From: Streptomyces avermitilis MA-4680 = NBRC 14893
GTDB taxonomy: Bacteria > Actinomycetota > Actinomycetes > Streptomycetales > Streptomycetaceae
Length of the DNA: 64,000 bases
NCBI RefSeq assembly: GCF_000009765.2
Contig: NC_003155.5
Location: forward strand, 8,060,001 to 8,124,000
Direction of reading: 5' to 3'
In this document: positions 51,969 to 60,920 of the stretch, one piece after another
Layout of the letters: the number at the start of each line of letters is the position of its first letter
Numbering within the stretch: the first letter of the stretch is position 1
The notes under the pieces: model-generated
Database searches by the model: none
What the model saw: the letters and a program-made list of their open reading frames with translations, nothing else
Told to the model about the DNA's origin: nothing
Position numbers and translations under genes: made by a program

Positions 51969-54900
51969 ATGACCGACACCGGCCAGGTCCCGGGCGAGGG
52001 ACTGCCGGAGAACGCAGGCATGGTGGAGCAGCCGGGCGTCCCCGCGCCGGGCGCGTACACCTACCTCGACCCCTCCGACACCGCCGCCGATGACGACGAC
52101 CTGCTCCTGATGCCCGGCCAGCAGGGTGCCTGGGGCAATGAGATGCCGCAGGCGATGCCGGCCCCGGCGCCCGTCGTCCACGAGCCAGGACCGCACGAGA
52201 CGGACGGACGCGACAGCGGCTCCGTGGACCTGAGCGCCGTCCGTACGCTGTCCCAGGCAGCCGCGCCGCAGGCGACCCCGCCGCGCCGCCCGCTGCACCT
52301 CGGCCCGCCGACCCCGGACATCTCGTCGAGCCCGGTGCGTTCGCTGGCGGACCGCGGCCCGGCGGACGCCCCGCTGCGCCAGGTGGGACCGCCCACGACC
52401 GGACCCGAGTACCTCGACGCGCCGCCGCAGCTCGCGGAGACCCCTCCCCAGGGCGCGGTGCCCTGGGGCGCTCCGCCGCAGACACAGGCGGTGCCACCGG
52501 TGAGCCCCGAGGGGCCCCCCGCAGAAACGGTCGTCCCGGAGGCCGCCCCGGCCGCCCCGGTCGTCCCGGAGGCCGCGCCGGGTCTCGGGACCGTGCCGGC
52601 CGACGAGCCGGCGCCGTTCGTCGAGCCCGAGCAGGCGTCCGAGATGCCGCCCTTCGCCGAGGCCGAGACGCCGGACGCACCGGCCTTCGTGGAGGCGCCG
52701 CAGCCCCCGCAGACGCCGGACGCACCCGCGTTCACCGAGGTGCCGCACGCCTCGGACGAGCCGCCGGCCGCGGACGCGCAGCACGCCGGGGCCGCCGCAC
52801 CCACGGACGTTCCTCCGGCCGCGGAGACGCCGTTCGCCGCTCCCGAGGCCGAGGCGCTCTACGCGGTGGACGGCTCACCGGACGGTGTCACCCACCCGCA
52901 GGTGCAGTACGCCGACGGGACCGGCCCCGTCCCGGACGGCTCGCCCGAACCGCAGGCCCCGGACACCACGCCCTTCCCCGCGGCTCCCGACCCCGCGCAG
53001 CCGACGGGCGACACCGGACACATCGCCGTGCCGCCGGCCGCTCCGGACACCGCAGTGCCCGCGCCGGCCGCCGACTTCCCCGTACCCCCGTATGACGCCG
53101 CCCCGGATCCGGCCCAGGCCGCCGCCGCGGAGGCGGTGCCGCAGGCCGGGACCGAGCAGCCCGGGCCCGCGCAGGACCCGCACCAGGCGCCGGAAATCTC
53201 CCTCGACCTGCATGCGGCGCCGGACCCGGCCCTCGACCCCCAGCAGGCGCCGGACCCGGCCCTCGACCCCCAGGCCGCGCACGTGCCCGAGCCGCAGCTC
53301 GCCGCCCCGGCCGTCCACATCACGGACACCGCGGTCCAGTTCGCGGACACGGCACTCCCCGACGAGGACGCGCGGCCTGTCGCCGACGAGGTCCAGCCGC
53401 AACTCGTCGCCGAAGCAGGGGCCCAGGGCCACGCGGAGGCCGAGCCGGAGCCGCAGTACGCGGAGCACGCCGCCGCGGCCCTGCACGGTGTGCCCGTCGG
53501 AGTCGGCGCTCACGCCGTGGCGCCCCAGGCGTCCGCGGGGCAGGCGCAGCACGGCGAGCAGCCCGCGCACGGTGACCCGGCAGGCCCGCCGGGCTTCTCC
53601 CCGGAGCCCCACGCCGACCAGTCCCTCGGGCAGTTCGTGCCGGTGGAGGGCGCGGTGCCCACCACCCCGCACCTGGCCCCGACCCCGTCGCACGCCATGA
53701 CGGTGCCGCCCCTCCCCGCGGAGGAGCAGCCGGTCGCCGAGGAGGCCGCCCCGGCCGTCGTGGAGCCGTCCGAGGCGCCGCACGAGCTGTCGGAAGAGGC
53801 GCCGCACGAGCTGTCGGAAGAGGCGCCGCACGAGCTGCCGGCCGAGGTGCCGACCGAGGCGGAAGCCCCGGCTCCGGTGATGGCCGCGCAGGAGACGCCC
53901 GCCGTGACGGTGCCCGCCCCCCGCGAGGCCGAGGCACCCGTCGCGGCGCAGCCCCCCGTATCGCAACTCCCCACCCCGGAGCCGCCCTTGGCGGACCCCG
54001 AGCCCGTAGTCGCACAGCACGCGGATGACCTGGACACCCAGGTCGCCGACCAGGAAGAGAGCACGGCCGCAGTGGAAGACGTACGAGAGTCCACCGGCCC
54101 GGCGGCCCCCGGCTACGACGAGGCCGAGCGCGAGGCCGTACTGCGTGTGATGCGCGAGCGCCGGGACATCCGCAACGGCTTCCGCAGCGACCCGATCCCG
54201 CACGAGGTACTGCTGCGCGTCCTCGAAGCGGCCCACACGGCGCCGTCCGTCGGCCACTCCCAGCCCTGGGACTTCGTCGTCATCCGCTCCGCCGACACCC
54301 GGCGCTCGATGCACGAACTGGCCATGCGTCAGCGCGACGCCTACGCGAAGTCGCTGCCCAAGGGCCGGGCCAAGCAGTTCAAGGAACTCAAGATCGAGGC
54401 CATCCTCGACACCCCGGTGAACATCGTCGTCACCGCCGACCCGACCCGCGGCGGCCGCCACACCCTCGGCCGGCACACCCAGCCGCAGATGGCCCCGTAC
54501 TCCTCCGCGCTCGCGGTCGAGAACCTGTGGCTCGCGGCCCGCGCGGAAGGCCTCGGCGTCGGCTGGGTCAGCTTCTTCGACGAGCGCGAGATGGTGCGCG
54601 AGCTGGGCCTGCCCGAGCACCTCGAAGTCGTCGCCTACCTCTGCGTGGGCTACGTCGACGAGTTCCCGGACGAGCCCGAGCTGATGCAGGCGGGCTGGTC
54701 CAAGCGCCGCCCGCTGTCGTGGGTCGTCCACGAGGAGACGTACGGCCGCCGCGCCCTGCCCGGCGAGGAGCCGCACGACCTGCTCGCCGAGACCGTCTCC
54801 AACATCCGCCCGCTCGACGCCAAGGCGCTCGGCGAGGCGTGGGAGCGGCAGAAGCGGATGACCAAGCCCGCCGGCGCGCTCGGCATGCTGGAGATCATCT

Positions 54901-55829
54901 CCGCGCAGCTGTCCGGCCTGTCCCGCCAGTGCCCGCCGCCGATCCCGGAGCCCGCGGCCGTCGCGATCTTCGCGGGCGACCACGGCGTGCACGCCCAGGG
55001 CGTCACCCCGTGGCCGCAGGAGGTCACGGCCCAGATGGTGGCCAACTTCCTCGGCGGCGGCGCGGTCTGCAACGCGTTCGCCAACCAGGTCGGCGCCGAG
55101 GTCTGCGTCATCGACGTCGGCGTCGCCTCCGACCTCCCGGCGACCCCCGGCCTGCTGCCCCGCAAGGTCCGCGCCGGTACGGCCGACATGACGACCGGTC
55201 CCGCGCTGACCCGCGAGGAGGTCAAGGCGGCCATCGAGGTGGGCATCGAGACCGCCCGCGACCTCGTCTCGGCAGGCAACAAGGCCCTGCTCACCGGTGA
55301 GATGGGCATCGCCAACACCACGGCCTCTGCGGCCCTGATCTCGGTCTACACCGGGGCGGACCCGGCCGAGGTGACGGGCCGGGGCACCGGCATCAACGAC
55401 GAGACCCTCGCCCGCAAGACCGAGGTCGTCCGCCGAGCCCTCGAACTCCACCAGCCGGACCCGGCCGACCCGATCGGCGTCCTCGCCGCGATCGGCGGCC
55501 TCGAACACGCGGCGATGGTCGGCCTGCTGCTCGGCGGCGCGTCCCTGCGGACGCCGGTGATCCTGGACGGCGTGAGCGCCGGCGCCGCGGCCCTGGTGGC
55601 CCGCGCCATCGCCCCCGAGGTCCTGGCCGCCTGCATCGCGGGCCACCGCAGCGCGGAACCGGGCCACGTGGCCGCGCTGAACAAGCTCGGACTGCGCCCC
55701 CTGGTCGACCTGGACCTTCGCCTGGGCGAGGGCACGGGCGCGCTGCTGGCGCTGCCCGTGGTCCAGAGCGCCGCGCGAGCGATGCACGAGGTGGCGACGT
55801 TCGACTCGGCGGGAGTCACCGAGAAGTAG
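51969..55829 (+). CDS. cobT: BluB-CobT fusion with a ~700-residue low-complexity N-terminus
   Basis: A 1286-residue protein for making and activating the lower ligand of B12. Residues 1 to about 712 are almost all Pro, Ala, Glu, Asp, Thr and Gln, surely disordered, with short tandem repeats. Residues about 716-935 are a BluB-type flavin destructase that makes 5,6-dimethylbenzimidazole (RRDIRNGFRSDPIP, HTAPSVGHSQPWDFVVIR, GLGVGWVSFFDEREMVRELG). Residues about 943-1286 are CobT, which links that base to nicotinate mononucleotide (VAIFAGDHGVHAQGVTPWPQ, LTGEMGIANTTASAAL, DLDLRLGEGTGALLAL with the catalytic Glu). Fusing source and user of the base suggests channelling. Confidence 0.9.
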   Translation: MTDTGQVPGEGLPENAGMVEQPGVPAPGAYTYLDPSDTAADDDDLLLMPGQQGAWGNEMPQAMPAPAPVVHEPGPHETDGRDSGSVDLSAVRTLSQAAAPQATPPRRPLHLGPPTPDISSSPVRSLADRGPADAPLRQVGPPTTGPEYLDAPPQLAETPPQGAVPWGAPPQTQAVPPVSPEGPPAETVVPEAAPAAPVVPEAAPGLGTVPADEPAPFVEPEQASEMPPFAEAETPDAPAFVEAPQPPQTPDAPAFTEVPHASDEPPAADAQHAGAAAPTDVPPAAETPFAAPEAEALYAVDGSPDGVTHPQVQYADGTGPVPDGSPEPQAPDTTPFPAAPDPAQPTGDTGHIAVPPAAPDTAVPAPAADFPVPPYDAAPDPAQAAAAEAVPQAGTEQPGPAQDPHQAPEISLDLHAAPDPALDPQQAPDPALDPQAAHVPEPQLAAPAVHITDTAVQFADTALPDEDARPVADEVQPQLVAEAGAQGHAEAEPEPQYAEHAAAALHGVPVGVGAHAVAPQASAGQAQHGEQPAHGDPAGPPGFSPEPHADQSLGQFVPVEGAVPTTPHLAPTPSHAMTVPPLPAEEQPVAEEAAPAVVEPSEAPHELSEEAPHELSEEAPHELPAEVPTEAEAPAPVMAAQETPAVTVPAPREAEAPVAAQPPVSQLPTPEPPLADPEPVVAQHADDLDTQVADQEESTAAVEDVRESTGPAAPGYDEAEREAVLRVMRERRDIRNGFRSDPIPHEVLLRVLEAAHTAPSVGHSQPWDFVVIRSADTRRSMHELAMRQRDAYAKSLPKGRAKQFKELKIEAILDTPVNIVVTADPTRGGRHTLGRHTQPQMAPYSSALAVENLWLAARAEGLGVGWVSFFDEREMVRELGLPEHLEVVAYLCVGYVDEFPDEPELMQAGWSKRRPLSWVVHEETYGRRALPGEEPHDLLAETVSNIRPLDAKALGEAWERQKRMTKPAGALGMLEIISAQLSGLSRQCPPPIPEPAAVAIFAGDHGVHAQGVTPWPQEVTAQMVANFLGGGAVCNAFANQVGAEVCVIDVGVASDLPATPGLLPRKVRAGTADMTTGPALTREEVKAAIEVGIETARDLVSAGNKALLTGEMGIANTTASAALISVYTGADPAEVTGRGTGINDETLARKTEVVRRALELHQPDPADPIGVLAAIGGLEHAAMVGLLLGGASLRTPVILDGVSAGAAALVARAIAPEVLAACIAGHRSAEPGHVAALNKLGLRPLVDLDLRLGEGTGALLALPVVQSAARAMHEVATFDSAGVTEK
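53221..53280. repeat. 30-bp tandem repeat in the low-complexity region
   Basis: Two near-identical 30-base units, each starting CGGACCCGGCCCTCGACCCC. They encode PDPALDPQ-type repeats in frame inside the disordered part of the BluB-CobT protein. Confidence 0.8.
53773..53840. repeat. 24-bp tandem repeat in the low-complexity region
   Basis: Almost three copies of a 24-base unit containing GCGCCGCACGAGCTGTCGGA (from 53773, 53797 and 53821). They encode EAPHELSE in frame. Confidence 0.8.
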
Positions 55830-55976
55830 TACGCCGGGGCGGTGGGCGGGCGATCGCGCCTGCCCACCCCCCACCCCGCCGTACTCTGGACGCGCATCTT
55901 AAAATCCGCACGTCAAGGGCTTCTCCACCGCCGCAGGGGCCCCTCTCGCACCGCCCGTACGAGGAGCCGCACCTCC

Positions 55977-57209
55977 ATGGCCGAACACCCCGCCTACCCC
56001 GTGGGCCTGCGCCTCACCGGCCGCCGCGTAGTCGTCCTCGGCGGCGGCCAGGTCGCCCAGCGCCGCCTCCCCGCGCTCATCGCGGCGGGCGCGAAGGTCC
56101 ACCTCGTGTCTCCCGAGGCGACCCCGTCGGTCGAAGCCATGGCCGACACGGGCGAGATCACCTGGTCGAGGCGCCGGTACGAGGACGGTGACCTCGCGGA
56201 GGCCTGGTACGCCCTGATCGCCACCAGCGACGCGGCGGCGAACGTCGCGGCCTCCGCCGAAGCGGAGCGCCTCCGTGTCTGGTGCGTCCGCTCCGACGAC
56301 GCCGACGCGGCCACCGCCTGGACCCCGGCCACCGGGCACAGCGAGGGCGTCACGGTCGCCGTCCTCACCACGAACGCCAAGGGCCGCGACCCGCGCCACA
56401 CGGCGGCGATCCGGGATGCCGTGGTCGAGGGCCTGCGCGACGGCACCCTCGTCGCCCCCCACCATCGCGTCCGCACCCCCGGCGTCGCCCTGGTCGGCGG
56501 CGGCCCCGGCGACCCCGACCTCATCACGGTGCGCGGCCGCCGCCTGCTCGCCGAGGCCGACGTGGTCATCGCGGACCGCCTCGGCCCGCGCGATCTGCTC
56601 GCCGAACTCCCGCCGCACGTCGAGGTGATCGACGCGGCGAAGATCCCGTACGGCCGTTTCATGGCCCAGGAGGCCATCAACAACGCGCTGATCGAGCACG
56701 CCCGGCAGGGCAAGTCGGTCGTACGGCTGAAGGGCGGCGACCCCTTCGTCTTCGGCCGTGGCATGGAGGAGGCCCAGGCGCTCGCCGAGGTGGGCATCCC
56801 CTGCACGGTCGTCCCCGGTATCTCCAGCTCGATCTCGGTTCCCGGCGCGGCCGGCATCCCGGTCACCCACCGGGGTGTCGCACACGAGTTCACGGTGGTC
56901 AGCGGCCATGTGGCCCCTGACGACGAGCGCTCGCTGGTCGACTGGCCGGCCCTCGCGAAGCTGCGCGGCACGCTCGTGATCCTGATGGGCGTCGACAAGA
57001 TCGGAAAGATCGCCGACACGCTCGTGGCCCACGGCAAGCCGGCCGGCACACCCGTCGCCCTCGTCCAGGAAGGCACGACGGCCGCCCAGCGCCGTGTCGA
57101 CGCCACGCTCGCGACGGTCGCGGAGACCGTACGCGCCCAGGACGTGAAGCCCCCGGCCGTCATCGTCATCGGCGCGGTCGTGGACGTGGGCCCGCAGACT
57201 TTCGAGTAA
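55977..57209 (+). CDS. cobA: Uroporphyrinogen-III methyltransferase with precorrin-2 dehydrogenase-like domain
   Basis: A 410-residue enzyme that makes precorrin-2 from uroporphyrinogen III, feeding both B12 and siroheme. Residues about 10-150 are a CysG-N-like NAD-binding domain (RRVVVLGGGQVAQRRLPALI), which could oxidise precorrin-2. Residues about 165-405 are the SUMT domain, with VALVGGGPGDPDLITVRGRR, KIPYGRFMAQEAINNALIEH, VVRLKGGDPFVFGRGMEEA and GIPVTHRG. GAGGAG lies about 13 bases before the ATG. Whether the ferrochelatase activity is present cannot be told. Confidence 0.92.
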   Translation: MAEHPAYPVGLRLTGRRVVVLGGGQVAQRRLPALIAAGAKVHLVSPEATPSVEAMADTGEITWSRRRYEDGDLAEAWYALIATSDAAANVAASAEAERLRVWCVRSDDADAATAWTPATGHSEGVTVAVLTTNAKGRDPRHTAAIRDAVVEGLRDGTLVAPHHRVRTPGVALVGGGPGDPDLITVRGRRLLAEADVVIADRLGPRDLLAELPPHVEVIDAAKIPYGRFMAQEAINNALIEHARQGKSVVRLKGGDPFVFGRGMEEAQALAEVGIPCTVVPGISSSISVPGAAGIPVTHRGVAHEFTVVSGHVAPDDERSLVDWPALAKLRGTLVILMGVDKIGKIADTLVAHGKPAGTPVALVQEGTTAAQRRVDATLATVAETVRAQDVKPPAVIVIGAVVDVGPQTFE

Positions 57210-57238
57210 CCCCGGGTAACCCAACCCGTTCCCAGCCG

Positions 57239-57267
57239 TTGGCACCGCACCCAGGACAAGGCAGTAT
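57239..57267 (+). promoter_or_regulatory. Promoter of the RNA methyltransferase gene (leaderless)
   Basis: TTGGCA (57239-57244) and CAGTAT (57262-57267) are 17 bases apart. The GTG at 57274 lies 6 bases after the -10 with no ribosome site, so transcription and translation should begin together. Confidence 0.65.
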
Positions 57268-57273
57268 CACCCT

Positions 57274-58092
57274 GTGGCCGATCTCATCACCGTTGAGGAC
57301 CCCGCCGACCCGCGTCTGCGCGACTACACGGGCCTGACCGACGTGGAGCTGCGCCGTAAGCGCGAACCCGCCGAGGGCCTGTTCATCGCCGAGGGCGAGA
57401 AGGTCATCAGACGGGCCAAGGACGCAGGCTACGAGATGCGCTCCATGCTGCTGTCCGCCAAGTGGGTCGACGTCATGCGCGACGTCATCGACGAACTTCC
57501 GGCCCCGGTGTACGCGGTCAGCCCGGAGCTCGCCGAGCAGGTCACCGGCTATCACGTGCACCGCGGCGCGCTCGCCTCGATGCAGCGCAAGCCGCTGCCG
57601 ACGGCGGACGAACTCCTGGCGACCGCCCGCCGGGTCGTGATCATGGAATCCGTGAACGACCACACCAACATCGGCGCCATATTCCGTTCCGCCGCCGCCC
57701 TCGGCATGGACGCCGTACTGCTCTCCCCGGACTGTGCCGACCCGCTCTACCGACGCAGCGTCAAGGTCTCCATGGGCGCGGTCTTCTCGGTGCCGTACGC
57801 ACGTCTGGACACCTGGCCCAAGGGGCTGGAGTCGGTCCGCGAGGCCGGCTTCAACCTGCTCGCGCTCACCCCCGACGAGAAGGCGAAGACCCTCGACGAG
57901 ACGGCACCGCACAAGATGGACCGGGTCGCGCTGATGCTCGGCGCGGAGGGCGACGGCCTGTCCACGCAGGCACTGGTCGCGGCGGACGAATGGGTCCGCA
58001 TCCCCATGGCCCACGGCGTCGACTCCCTCAACGTGGGCGCCGCGGCCGCGGTCGCCTTCTACGCGGTGGCCACCGGCCGGCCCCAGTCATAG
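57274..58092 (+). CDS. SpoU-family RNA 2'-O-methyltransferase
   Basis: A 272-residue SPOUT-class methyltransferase acting on tRNA or rRNA. The N-terminal substrate domain is seen at LRRKREPAEGLFIAEGEKVI. The knotted C-terminal domain has VVIMESVNDHTNIGAIFRSA, ALMLGAEGDGLSTQALVAAD and the closing motif IPMAHGVDSLNVGAAAAVAF. GTG 57274 appears to be a leaderless start. The target nucleotide cannot be read from sequence. Confidence 0.9.
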   Translation: MADLITVEDPADPRLRDYTGLTDVELRRKREPAEGLFIAEGEKVIRRAKDAGYEMRSMLLSAKWVDVMRDVIDELPAPVYAVSPELAEQVTGYHVHRGALASMQRKPLPTADELLATARRVVIMESVNDHTNIGAIFRSAAALGMDAVLLSPDCADPLYRRSVKVSMGAVFSVPYARLDTWPKGLESVREAGFNLLALTPDEKAKTLDETAPHKMDRVALMLGAEGDGLSTQALVAADEWVRIPMAHGVDSLNVGAAAAVAFYAVATGRPQS

Positions 58093-58107
58093 ACAGGGCC
58101 CGGGAGA

Positions 58108-58503
58108 GTGAGGGACCAGCGTGAGGCGATCGTCGCGGTGCTGCGCCGCGGCGAGCGGGTGCTCGTCATCAAGCGCGGTCCGCAGGCGGCCCGCCCGGGC
58201 TACTGGGCACCCCTCAGCGGCAAGCTCGAACCAGGCGAGACCCAGGAGGAAGCGCTGGTCAGAGAGGTGCGCGAGGAGGTCGGCCTGGACGTCTCGCCGC
58301 TGCGGAAGGTCTGGGAGTGCCCGACCGACGACGGACACTTCCGCCTCCACTGGTGGACGGCGGAGTCCGGCACGGGTGAGGTGGTCCCCGACCCGGGCGA
58401 GGTGGCCGAGGCGCGCTGGGTCACCCCGGGCGAATTCCTGGCGATGGAACCCGTCTTCGACGGCGACCGGGAGTTCTTCGAGCGCGTACTGCCGGAACTC
58501 TGA
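58108..58503 (+). CDS. Nudix hydrolase (MutT-like)
   Basis: A 131-residue Nudix protein. The box reads GKLEPGETQEEALVREVREE followed by VGL, all catalytic glutamates present. A VIKRGPQAARPGYWAPLSGK entry and the size resemble MutT/ADP-ribose-type enzymes; the substrate is not known. GTG 58108 has GGGAGA directly before it, closer than usual. It follows the RNA methyltransferase gene by 15 bases and may share its transcript. Confidence 0.85.
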   Translation: MRDQREAIVAVLRRGERVLVIKRGPQAARPGYWAPLSGKLEPGETQEEALVREVREEVGLDVSPLRKVWECPTDDGHFRLHWWTAESGTGEVVPDPGEVAEARWVTPGEFLAMEPVFDGDREFFERVLPEL

Positions 58504-58586
58504 CCTGCCGGCTCCGGCCGCCCGGGGGCCCGTCCGCCCGGCGCGCCATCGGACCGGGCTGATCCCGCTCCGGTACCGCTGATCCG

Positions 58587-59858
58587 TCAGATCCCCCGCC
58601 ACGGCTCGTACGACTGCTCCTGTCGTACGTCCTTGCGTACGCCGCCGTCGTCGAGCCCGCGCGCCGGCCCCTGGCAGCCCTGGGCCGCCGCGATGCCCAG
58701 CGCCACCAGCAGGGTCACGACGACGAACACGAAGAGCCGCTGGCGCAGCAGCCGCGGATTGGCCGGCCGCCGTCCGGTCCCGGTGGTCCGCGGCGAGGAG
58801 CGCCCGGCGCCGCTGCGCGGTGCGGGCCGGCTGCCGGAGCGGGTGGAGTTGCGCGGGGCCGGCGTCGGCCGCGAGCCGGAGCGCGGCCCGCCCCCGGTCC
58901 GGGGCGGGGGAGTCCCGGGCGCACCCTGCGGCCGGCGCTGGGTCCGCTGCTCGGCGTACTGCTCCGCGAGCCGCCCCGAGGGCCGGTCCGGTTCACCGCG
59001 CTGGGCCGGCGGCCGTACGTCCGCGATGCCCTGAGCCTCACGGGCCGCGATCTCCTTGAGCCGCAGCGAGAGTTGGAGCGTGCTGGGCCGCTCCTCCGGG
59101 TCCTTGGCGAGGCACGCGCGCACCAGTGGCGCCAGCGCGTCCGGCACACCGTTCAGATGCGCCTCCTCGTGCACCACCCGGTAGAGCATCACTTCGGAAC
59201 TGCCGTGCCCGAACGGGGAGTCGGCGGTCGCCGCGTACGCGAGCGTGGCGCCGAGGGAGAACACGTCCGTGGCCGGCGTGACGGCGGCGCCGCGCACCTG
59301 CTCGGGCGCGAGGAAGCCGGGCGACCCGACGGCCGTACCGACGTGCGTGAGCGTCGAGGCCCCCGTCGCCCAGGCGATGCCGAAGTCGATGATCCGCGGC
59401 CCCTTCGGGGACAACAGGATGTTGGACGGCTTCAGATCGCGGTGTACGACACCGGCCTCGTGCACGGCGACGAGCCCCTCGGAGAGGGCGGCGCCCACGG
59501 CGGCCACGTCGGCGGCCGACAGCGGCCCCTCCTCGGCGACCTTGTCGTGCAGGGAGGGCCCGGGCACGTACTGCGTGGCGAACCACGGCCGGTCCGCGTC
59601 CAGGTCGGCGGCCACCAGCCGGGCCGTGCACCCGCCCCTGATCCGCCGTGCCGCCGAGACCTCGCGGGCGAACCGGAACCGGAACTCCTGATCCTCCGCC
59701 AGGTCCGGCCGGATCACCTTCAGCGCGACCCGCTGGCCACGCCGGTCGGAGCCCAGGTAGACAACGCCCATCCCGCCCGCGCCGAGCCGTCGGTGAAGCC
59801 TGAACGAGCCGACGACACGCGGGTCCTCGCGCCTCAGGCGCATCATCGCCATGTCCAT
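58587..59858 (-). CDS. Membrane-anchored serine/threonine protein kinase
   Basis: About 423 residues. The kinase domain covers residues ~18-275, with GAGGMG (26-31), VALKV (K47), VVHRDLKPSNILL, IIDFGIAWAT and the activation segment GTAVGSPGFLAPEQVRG. A basic Arg/Pro/Gly/Ser-rich linker of ~90 residues follows, then one membrane helix (LFVFVVVTLLVALGIAAAQG) and a ~30-residue outer tail. No PASTA repeats are present, so it is unlike cell-wall-sensing PknB. The start is uncertain among ATGs at 59858, 59852 and upstream codons. Confidence 0.88.
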   Translation of the reverse strand: MDMAMMRLRREDPRVVGSFRLHRRLGAGGMGVVYLGSDRRGQRVALKVIRPDLAEDQEFRFRFAREVSAARRIRGGCTARLVAADLDADRPWFATQYVPGPSLHDKVAEEGPLSAADVAAVGAALSEGLVAVHEAGVVHRDLKPSNILLSPKGPRIIDFGIAWATGASTLTHVGTAVGSPGFLAPEQVRGAAVTPATDVFSLGATLAYAATADSPFGHGSSEVMLYRVVHEEAHLNGVPDALAPLVRACLAKDPEERPSTLQLSLRLKEIAAREAQGIADVRPPAQRGEPDRPSGRLAEQYAEQRTQRRPQGAPGTPPPRTGGGPRSGSRPTPAPRNSTRSGSRPAPRSGAGRSSPRTTGTGRRPANPRLLRQRLFVFVVVTLLVALGIAAAQGCQGPARGLDDGGVRKDVRQEQSYEPWRGI

Positions 59859-59973
59859 CCCCGCTGCCCGGTCCGTTTGACGAGCCACAGCTTACGTTTC
59901 CCCGGCCGGGTGCGCGCAGAGGCCGCGCCCTCTGGTCCCCATCGATTGTCAGTGCCTGGTGGGAAACTTGAAA

Positions 59974-60030
59974 GGTGGTCAGGGAGCCTGTGAACAGGCT
60001 GGTTTTGAGCTGCCTGTGCTCCCAACCACC
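59974..60030 (+). ncRNA. Structured leader before the 77-residue gene
   Basis: GGTGGT (59974-59979) pairs with ACCACC (60025-60030), and GGGAGC (59982-59987) with GCTCCC (60018-60023). The palindrome AGCCTGT-GA-ACAGGCT (59985-60000) lies inside and competes with that stem. It ends 24 bases before the GTG of the next gene. It may be an mRNA leader fold or a protein-binding site. Confidence 0.4.
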
Positions 60031-60054
60031 CGTCACAGAAGGGGGATTGAACCC

Positions 60055-60288
60055 GTGAAGGGTGATCGCGTGGAGATAGTCGTGGATGCCGGGGACACGA
60101 CGCGTACCTACGAGGTGGTGGCGAGCAGGGCGGGCCGCCGGGTGGAGACGGCGGTGCGCAGGGGGGTCGTGGAAGTGAGCGAAGTCACCCGAAGCGGATC
60201 AGTGGTGCGCACGGCGCGCTTCATGGCGAACCGGGTGCTGGCGCTGGTCGAGCAGCCCGTGCCCAGGGAGGACGCCTCGGAACAGTAG
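60055..60288 (+). CDS. Small conserved-looking actinobacterial protein, unknown function
   Basis: A 77-residue protein made of alternating strands (GDRVEIVVDAG, RTYEVVASRAGRRVETAVRR, VVEVSEVTRSGSVVRTARFM), suggesting a small all-beta fold, then a C-terminal helix VLALVEQP. There is no signal peptide or metal motif. GTG 60055 follows AAGGGGGA. It diverges from the protein kinase gene, with a structured leader between them. Confidence 0.7.
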   Translation: MKGDRVEIVVDAGDTTRTYEVVASRAGRRVETAVRRGVVEVSEVTRSGSVVRTARFMANRVLALVEQPVPREDASEQ

Positions 60289-60529
60289 GGGCACTCCGGG
60301 CGTCCCCTCCGGGAAGACCCTGAGACCTAGGACCTCGTCTCCACCCAGGGGAGTACGCCGCAGGTCATCGCTCATCCTCGGGGAGGCCCGTCAAGCGGTA
60401 CGAGGGCATGACGACCGGCAGCCGCCGGGCGCCTAGATTTGAGGTCAAGCGGCGGGTGCAGCACTCGTCCCCCGAGGTCAGACACTCGCCGCTGCCAACC
60501 ACAACAGAAGCTCGGTCAGGAGAGGGACC

Positions 60530-60739
60530 ATGGCCCACACGGCACCGCGGACGGCGATCCGCACGCAGGGACGCAGGGCGTACACCGCCGCGTTCGGCAC
60601 CCGCCGCACGGGCCGTCGCCACCCCTTGGTGGCGACCGCGATGGCCCTTCCCCTGGCGGCCCTGCTCCTGCTCGTCTTCGACGGCTGGGAAACAGTGGTC
60701 ACACAAGCGTCGTCCGTGGGTGTGATGTTGGGGCGCTGA
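60530..60739 (+). CDS. Small single-helix membrane protein
   Basis: A 69-residue protein. The basic N-terminal half (RRAYTAAFGTRRTGRRHP) should stay in the cytoplasm, and one helix, ATAMALPLAALLLLVFDGW, spans the membrane. The function is unknown. AGGAGAGGGA precedes the ATG. It has a strong terminator about 90 bases downstream, so it forms its own transcript. Confidence 0.65.
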   Translation: MAHTAPRTAIRTQGRRAYTAAFGTRRTGRRHPLVATAMALPLAALLLLVFDGWETVVTQASSVGVMLGR

Positions 60740-60825
60740 GCGGCGCCCCAAGCCCGGAAGAGCGGTCCGGGCGGGGACATCCGGCCATGAAACCCCGTGG
60801 GGACGGGGGTGCGGCGGACGGCACA

Positions 60826-60866
60826 AATGCCCGCGCAGCTGGGGAGCTGCGCGGGCATTGTTTTTT
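60826..60866 (+). terminator. Strong intrinsic terminator with T tract
   Basis: AATGCCCGCGCAGCT (60826-60840) and AGCTGCGCGGGCATT (60845-60859) form a perfect 15-bp stem with a GGGG loop, followed by GTTTTTT. It is the clearest intrinsic terminator in the window. Confidence 0.92.
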
Positions 60867-60920
60867 CCGGGCCGGCCGGGTCCGTACGCTCACGGGTGAA
60901 CCGACCACCCTGGGGGACTC

